From: Cymbidium sinense
Lineage: Eukaryota; Streptophyta; Magnoliopsida; Asparagales; Orchidaceae
DNA: 64,000 nucleotides
Assembly (NCBI GenBank): GCA_021442155.1
Contig: CM038216.1
Span: 151,801,009 to 151,865,008, forward strand
Direction of reading: 5' to 3'
The notes below the pieces were generated by a model that saw only the letters and a program-made list of their open reading frames with translations, did not search any database and was not told where the DNA came from. Each line of letters begins with the position of its first letter. Within the stretch, counting starts at the first letter, position 1. This document shows, piece by piece, positions 58,701 through 64,000 of the stretch. The translations under genes and the position numbers were made by a program.

Positions 58701-59430
58701 GTTTTCTCCCTTCTCATTGAAACCTTGAACCATGACTTTATCTCGTCCCATGTTGTACATCTAGAGATACCATCTAAGAGTTCTCAAGTTCATAAGATTC
58801 ATGAGGAACCGGGATCAATTAAGATCCGCATTATAATTTCATCACTTTCACAACATAGGAGGATTGTACTCGCAGCTCCAGCATTAGATCATCTTCTGAA
58901 AATGTGACGGCTGGAGGCTCTTGCATGCAAGGTCTCCTATGCTCAAAGAAATATGCTTCAACTTTTCCCATTTTGAGAGCTTCAATTAAGGTATTACAGA
59001 GATCTTCTGACATCAGAAGTGCTTCAGATACACTAAGTCCGAATTTTCCTTAGATGGGATAGAATAATCGATCCCTTTGATGAAGGCTTTTATTTGAATC
59101 CTTAGGGATAACTTTTTCATTGACTTCAATTTCTTTTCCTTTATCTTTATTCATCTCTTTCCTTTGTTGAGATGGTAGCACTCACCACTTCTCAACTGCA
59201 TTGAAGCTACTTCATTTGCATCCAATCTTCGATGATGACTGTTTCAAAGATTCCGCGCCTGCCTAATGATAGACCAAGATTCGTAATCACCGCCAATTTT
59301 ACATTTTTATGTTCGTTGATATGGTGAGCTCGATTCATCTTCATCTCGGGAAACAGTTCTTCTAAGTTATCAACTTCATGCATCATCAAGCAAGACTCAG
59401 AAGTTCTTCGCCTTCTTCCCCGCTTCATCG
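58701..59430 (-). pseudogene. Protease region of element D
   Basis: The frame 59013-58831 encodes EHRRPCMQEPPAVTFSEDD followed by LMLELRVQSS-like text, a conserved lead-in to the aspartic protease of Tat elements (usual form VTFTDED). The active-site triad itself is frame-shifted and not cleanly readable near 58810. Confidence 0.6.
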
Positions 59431-61505
59431 ATCAAGATTTGAATGAATTCGCAAGCGATAGGTCGCCTTGTCGATCAGTATAATCTTCCATATTATTGAT
59501 GATCTTCGTGTTATGTTATACCATCCAATAGTAAACATTTTGTGCTACTATCTTCTTCTTTTTTATTTAATTTATTTTTTTGTGTTTCTTCCTTCCATCA
59601 TGATTTGGCTAGTCTTTCGAGATGAACTAGCCTTCCCATAACTTAGTTTTGTCTCAACTCAAGTACGCTCAAGTGGTGATTTCCAATCAATACCCTGAAC
59701 CTTCCAATTGCTTCAACATTTTATTTTTAGAGATCGGCTGCCATCCTTCATCATCGACCAGCTTCTTTTTGCCTTTATCATTGCTTGATAATACTGGAGA
59801 TGAGGTGATTATTTTGGTGGATTCTTTCTTCGGACGCACCAATACACTGTCCGACAATGTGAATTCACCATTTATATTTTCGCCAATCTTTGAATATGTA
59901 GCAATCTTCAACAGACAAAAGCACCATGATACAATAGTTAGATTATCTCGCTTGTCCTTCTCGTGTCTTTTACACTCGTAGTTGGAGACCTACTTTGAGT
60001 GCATGTTTAAACAATTTGGCCACACTTTCCTTTAAAAGAATACTCTTTGTTCGCCTTTTCTTTGGTCTTTGAGTCATTCGCTCCTTTGTTTCGCTTGGTC
60101 GCCTTCACTGGCACCTCGATACATCATTACCTCCAAGTATGAGCTTGGGTCAGCGTGATCGACCCTGGTTTTTTTGATACGTGTAGCTTTCTTTGTCTAC
60201 TATAAACTAACCGCGATCCTTTTTTGTATGAGGTGAAATGTGTTTCACCTTTCTTTGGTCTAGAGCTTTTGCTCTTTGAATTTATCTTGTCGGCTGAACG
60301 GATAAATTTAATTTCTCAAATTTAGCCACCCTATCAAGAGCTCTTGAAATGTGGTAATTGAAGCCATGCAAAGATAAGGCCATCTTATCATCGATGTTGC
60401 CCATCAATTGAATTGCTCTTCTTCTAATTGTTGTTCACATTTCATACTCAAATTTCGCCAACGCGTATATAGTCATCGACTCATCTTTCTTCCTTTCTCA
60501 AGATCGAATTTGTTTTCTTTGAGGCAATAACCTTTAACGAACATATTTTCAAGTTCGCAAAAGTTTTAATTTCGACAACTCAAAGATACCATTCAAAGCA
60601 AGTTAAACCATCGAATTTAACGGAATAATAATGCATCATTACCCCGGTTACCGCAGGATGCTTTGAATTGGGCCGATGTCGCTTGGGATTACCATTCCCG
60701 AATAGATTGAACTTTGGCATTGAATATCCCTTTGATATGGAATTTGATCATACTCATATGGGACCTTTGCTCACCAATTTTTCTCGCCTCAGCATTTATA
60801 ATGATCTTCTCATTCAATATAATATCAAGTTGAGAGTCACTATAGTTTGTATATTCGAGAAGTGCTGTCGAACTTTATTTCAATCCTCGCAGCTCAATTT
60901 GGACCCTTGAAGCATGTGAGATCAAATTTATTGAGGATTGTCATGCATTGCTTGAGGCTTGATGATTATTTGGGGGACAGTGTTGGACCCGCCATGATAT
61001 TTCTCATTAATCGCATCATCGCATCATCTCAGATCATCATTTCGCTTTTCATTCAACTGAAGCATTTCTTTATCTTTGGCTTTCATCCGACGCCGAATTT
61101 GTCTTTCCGCCAAAGTAGTAGACGTGAAGGTGGGATTCTTCTTCTTTCTTCTTCCTCTTCTTGTTGCTTCCTCTCTCAAGACTCGAGGATGCTTCTATTT
61201 GAACATTTTGTTGTTCTTCGTCGAGGGGAGGTACCGCCAGATACGCCTTGATATCACATACACGAGGGCTCACCAATTGTTGCACCATATACACTACTTC
61301 AACAAGCCTCTTCCTTCTTCTTCGCCCTTCGACACGGATTTTCCATCGAACTTCCCATTCCAAGTGTGGAATCAAATTTCTTCGCCAGAGGCTTCGATCG
61401 TTAACCTCCTCTGATGAGATGAGTCGATTGATGACGGATCCCCTGAGGATTCTCCGCGTGTCTACCGATATCTTATCATAGGGGCCCTCTTTAGCTCCCA
61501 TCGCC
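59431..61505 (-). pseudogene. gag remnant of element D
   Basis: The frame 61501-61070 contains NLIPHLEWEVRWKI, VEVVYMVQQLVSPRVCDIKA and a lysine-rich stretch (GSNKKRKKKEEE), which I read as the N-terminal part of the polyprotein. Downstream, 60560-60150 has text such as MFVKGYCLKENKFDLEK, followed by IYALAKFEYEM and MGNIDDKMALSLHGFNYH, typical of the capsid of plant gypsy elements. Badly interrupted. Confidence 0.65.
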
Positions 61506-62632
61506 GAGCAATTTGAGTTGGGCGATCTGGGAATTCACACCGATGTCACGCCATGCCTTTGCTCTAGATTTTTTTTTTGAGGCTCTACAGACTGCTTACC
61601 CTTCCACCGGACCTTTCGCAGGGATTCTGACGCTGTCCAAGTGTCACACCCCGATGTTCACCGTGGGACATGAATATGTGGCCCCGCCATTTGAGTTGCG
61701 GGATGAGGTCTCTCGAGGAGCAGCCCCAAGATCCTTAATAACTGACTCGTATTTTCTTTTCATCGCCCCTCTCCTCGCTACTTGAGAACCCGATGCACTG
61801 CGCAGATATAGTTTCGCAGAGGAGTCGGAACCCGATGGGGTCCGGGATGCTTGAGTGACCAAGAGTCGTCCGCTTAACCCACTTAAGGTTATCAAACCGA
61901 CATGGGAACACTCACCGCTTGCCACTTAGTTCCTGATTGTTTATTTGGTGCAGCATTAAGTGTTGAGCATCTCAGATTTCTTTCTTCTTTGCCTCGGCTA
62001 AACGCCTCAGATGAAGAAGCTTGACATCATACCTCCCGGGCGAATGGTTCGGTATTTGGATTGTATTACGAGGGACAAAAGGCGTCGCCCGTGAACCCCT
62101 TTTCATGATTGGTGTCTCGAGGCCTCTCAAAGGCGATTGTTTCTTTTGAAGTGACCCTAGCGGTAGGGGTCACAACTCAACAGACCTTTTAGAGATTCTT
62201 GCACATGGCGTGCGGGGTTCACTTCAAGTCGAGCTAACTTACTTTCGTTCAAGATGGCGGAAATCCGCTACCAAAGCGGATGGTAGCTCGGTGCTTCCGG
62301 CATTAATGTGGCGTTAAAGCGGATGTTGGCATGCCGAAATGCGGTGGTGTTGTGTTAATACCGTCGGAATTTAAAGGTAAAATTAGCAATTAAGATAAGC
62401 TGCACTATCACTTACTTCCAAAAATATGGATCGATAAGATAAACATACTAAGCATATGCATTAAATAAAATCTCATATAACTTAAGACTTTGAGTAGCTA
62501 AGTTGTCAAGTTTAACTTATCGTTTCCATTTCATTTCATTTCATATTTCATTTATCTTTTCATTTTATACTCCATGATTATAACTTAGATTTGGTAGCCA
62601 AAGATGGAAGAAACTCTCCCCGGAGTGAAATC
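61506..62632 (-). other. Leader region of element D
   Basis: Between gag and the 5' LTR. No coding domain recognised. Next to the LTR the minus strand reads GATTTCACTCCGGGGAGAG; the TTTCACTCCGGGGA part would occupy the primer-site position but no tRNA is assigned. Confidence 0.45.
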
Positions 62633-64000
62633 TGGGATCAGAAAATTAGACATCTTTCGATAAAAAAAGAAAGAGTTGTTTAAGTGTCGTGATAATTTGA
62701 AGCGGATGAATAGTAGATAAGACACTACCAGATTTCGTTCTCATTTGGTGAGAACTTTTTATATCTGGTTCGGGTTTCTATGTAGCATAGTTAATTACCC
62801 TCCCAAATCTTGAGAGAGCACTTTCGATTAAAAGTCGATGAATCGTTAAACGAGTATATAATTGCGTGAGTGGAGTTTAGAACTTATGAAATTTATTATT
62901 TTAACTTAAAACTTTTGTGGGGAGCGATGGCCTCAAGATCCCATGGTTCAGTCATCCGGGTCAGTAAAACAGTCGGAGGAGGTAGTCGACCCAACGAGAA
63001 GGATCCTTGTCAACACATGGGTTCGTCGTCCAAGGTGTCATGTACTGAGTGGAGTTTGTCTAAGGGGACAAATATAAACCTTTAGGCTTTTTACAACAAA
63101 TACATTCTTCCATTTCAAAGAAAAGCGTTGGGAACATCTGAGTACTGGCGTGGCAATAATTTAGTGGTGCCATATCGCGGCGAACCACGGTCAGAGCTCG
63201 TGTAACCATTTATGTGGTGCCATAGCGGCAAACCAGCGGACAGAGGACCCGCGTCATACGGGCTTTAGAATATTTGAGTGTGAAGTAATTATGTATTTAA
63301 TTTGACATTCTCTTTGTGAGCAAAGTTTTCTTAATTTGTCAGAAGACAAACAATTGCGGTGAATTGATTTTATTTATTTTTTTATTTTTTATTTTTTATT
63401 TAATTTAAATAATTAATTTCATTTTTTTATTTATATTTTGTTATTTTCTTTGAATTTTGATCATTTTATGATTGATTTTAGATTTGAATATATGATCATT
63501 TATCATTGAAATTTTAATTATAATTACCCTTCTCGATCTAGGGTTAATATCAATTGATAGACCTTGTCTACTACGTTTTTCTGAGGATGAATTCATTATC
63601 TCAAAGTATAATCCTTCAAAACCTTGTCTCTAGTTTGAACATAGAGGATGGGTTTGGGACTTTTCTTCAAGAATTTGAATTTTAGAAGCTATGTTAGTTG
63701 GTTCATATCTTGTATTATATATGAGTTAAACTTCTAGATATTATTAATTTGAAATTCTTATAATATCACATTTTAGGTTTTGTTAACGGGACGGTGAAGA
63801 CCAAAGGATGTATCATGTTCTTTTGTATTTGACTTAGTATTACTCAACATGTATGAATATCTGTTTGAAAATTATGGACATTAAGATGTAATGTTGAAGT
63901 TTGATGTCAATTTTGATTTTGATTTTATTTTGTTGAAAGAGAAAGGAAGTATGTAGCATCTCTGTTCTTTTATATGACTTGATTGTATCTTGAGTTTGAT
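62633..64000 (-). repeat. 5' LTR of element D (partial, cut by the window end)
   Basis: Matches 46762-48170 nearly end to end, including AGAGTTGTTTAAGTGTCGTG, ATTTCGTTCTCATTTGGTGA and GTGGGGAGCGATGGCCT. Differences between the two LTRs are mostly short insertions and deletions. The remaining 4.4 kb should lie beyond the window. Confidence 0.85.

Larger units (their letters stand above)
46762..64000 (-). mobile_element. Element D: giant Tat/Ogre-like Ty3/gypsy element (continues past the window)
   Basis: A direct repeat of at least 1.37 kb (46762-48170 and 62633-64000) marks the LTR ends. The left LTR's other border is placed at 52606, where TGTTGACC on the minus strand follows a GGGGGG polypurine tract; this gives an LTR of about 5.8 kb. 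The internal region (52607-62632, about 10 kb) carries pol and gag on the minus strand. If the right LTR is equally long, the element is about 21-22 kb, in the size range known for Ogre. It differs from the A/B/C family in LTR and protein sequence. Confidence 0.8.

Noticed and set aside
59649..59981. 110-aa plus-strand open frame with a Ser/Phe-rich product
   Set aside because: Lies opposite decayed gag-protease sequence of element D; no domain, and no splice or promoter signal.
61076..61785. Plus-strand frames over gag of element D
   Set aside because: Opposite strand of the gag N-terminal region, which has recognisable motifs on the minus strand.
1..64000. CRISPR arrays, bacterial operons, rRNA or tRNA genes
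   Set aside because: None seen; the repeats found are microsatellites, LTRs and tandem arrays in plant nuclear DNA, and no tRNA-like cloverleaf could be supported by eye.

Overview
This is nuclear DNA of a flowering plant. The evidence is a ten-exon receptor-like kinase gene with GT-AG introns, plant Ty3/gypsy (Tat-type) LTR retrotransposons, a plant LINE 3' end, AT-rich spacers and long microsatellites. The species cannot be named from the sequence alone. Only one host gene is convincing, the kinase at 26621-28901 on the minus strand. Most of the rest is mobile DNA in several states of decay.

Layout: 1-5557 is AT-rich non-coding DNA, probably transposon-derived, with a three-unit tandem repeat (2836-3480) and a 0.7-kb AAT/AAC microsatellite (4534-5236). 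Element A (5563-11773, minus strand) is a Tat-type element bounded by 5-bp target duplications; it kept LTRs, gag and protease but lost the rest of pol. Element B (13829-24017, plus strand) belongs to the same family and has recognisable gag, protease, reverse transcriptase, two RNase H domains and integrase, all broken. 24018-26620 is spacer with a possible DNA transposon. The kinase gene follows. 29010-31831 is spacer holding a short LINE insertion with target duplications. 31832-34616 is a pair of inverted LTRs of the A/B family. Element C (37370-46486, plus strand) is a third, more decayed family member that carries an inverted segment with an extra LTR. Element D (46762 to beyond the window end, minus strand) is a different, very large Tat/Ogre-like element with LTRs of about 5.8 kb.

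The most interesting feature is an accessory gene on the strand opposite gag-pol, between pol and the 3' LTR in the A/B/C family. Copies in A (plus strand, 7036-9000) and B (minus strand, 22502-20520) share the same start codon, the same four-exon structure with GT-AG borders, a TATA-like box upstream, a globular domain resembling the Pfam 'putative gypsy type transposon' family and a coiled-coil, acidic C-terminal part. Element C keeps only the last exon. Element A has lost most of pol but kept this gene. Accessory and antisense ORFs are known in the Tat lineage (for example Grande), so the class is not new, but the conserved splicing and separate promoter deserve attention.

Other points: inverted, tail-to-tail LTR arrangements occur twice, one with a 7-base microhomology at a junction; a LINE 3' tail sits directly behind pol in both B and C; and copies of the same repeat differ largely by small indels, which may be biological decay or long-read consensus error.
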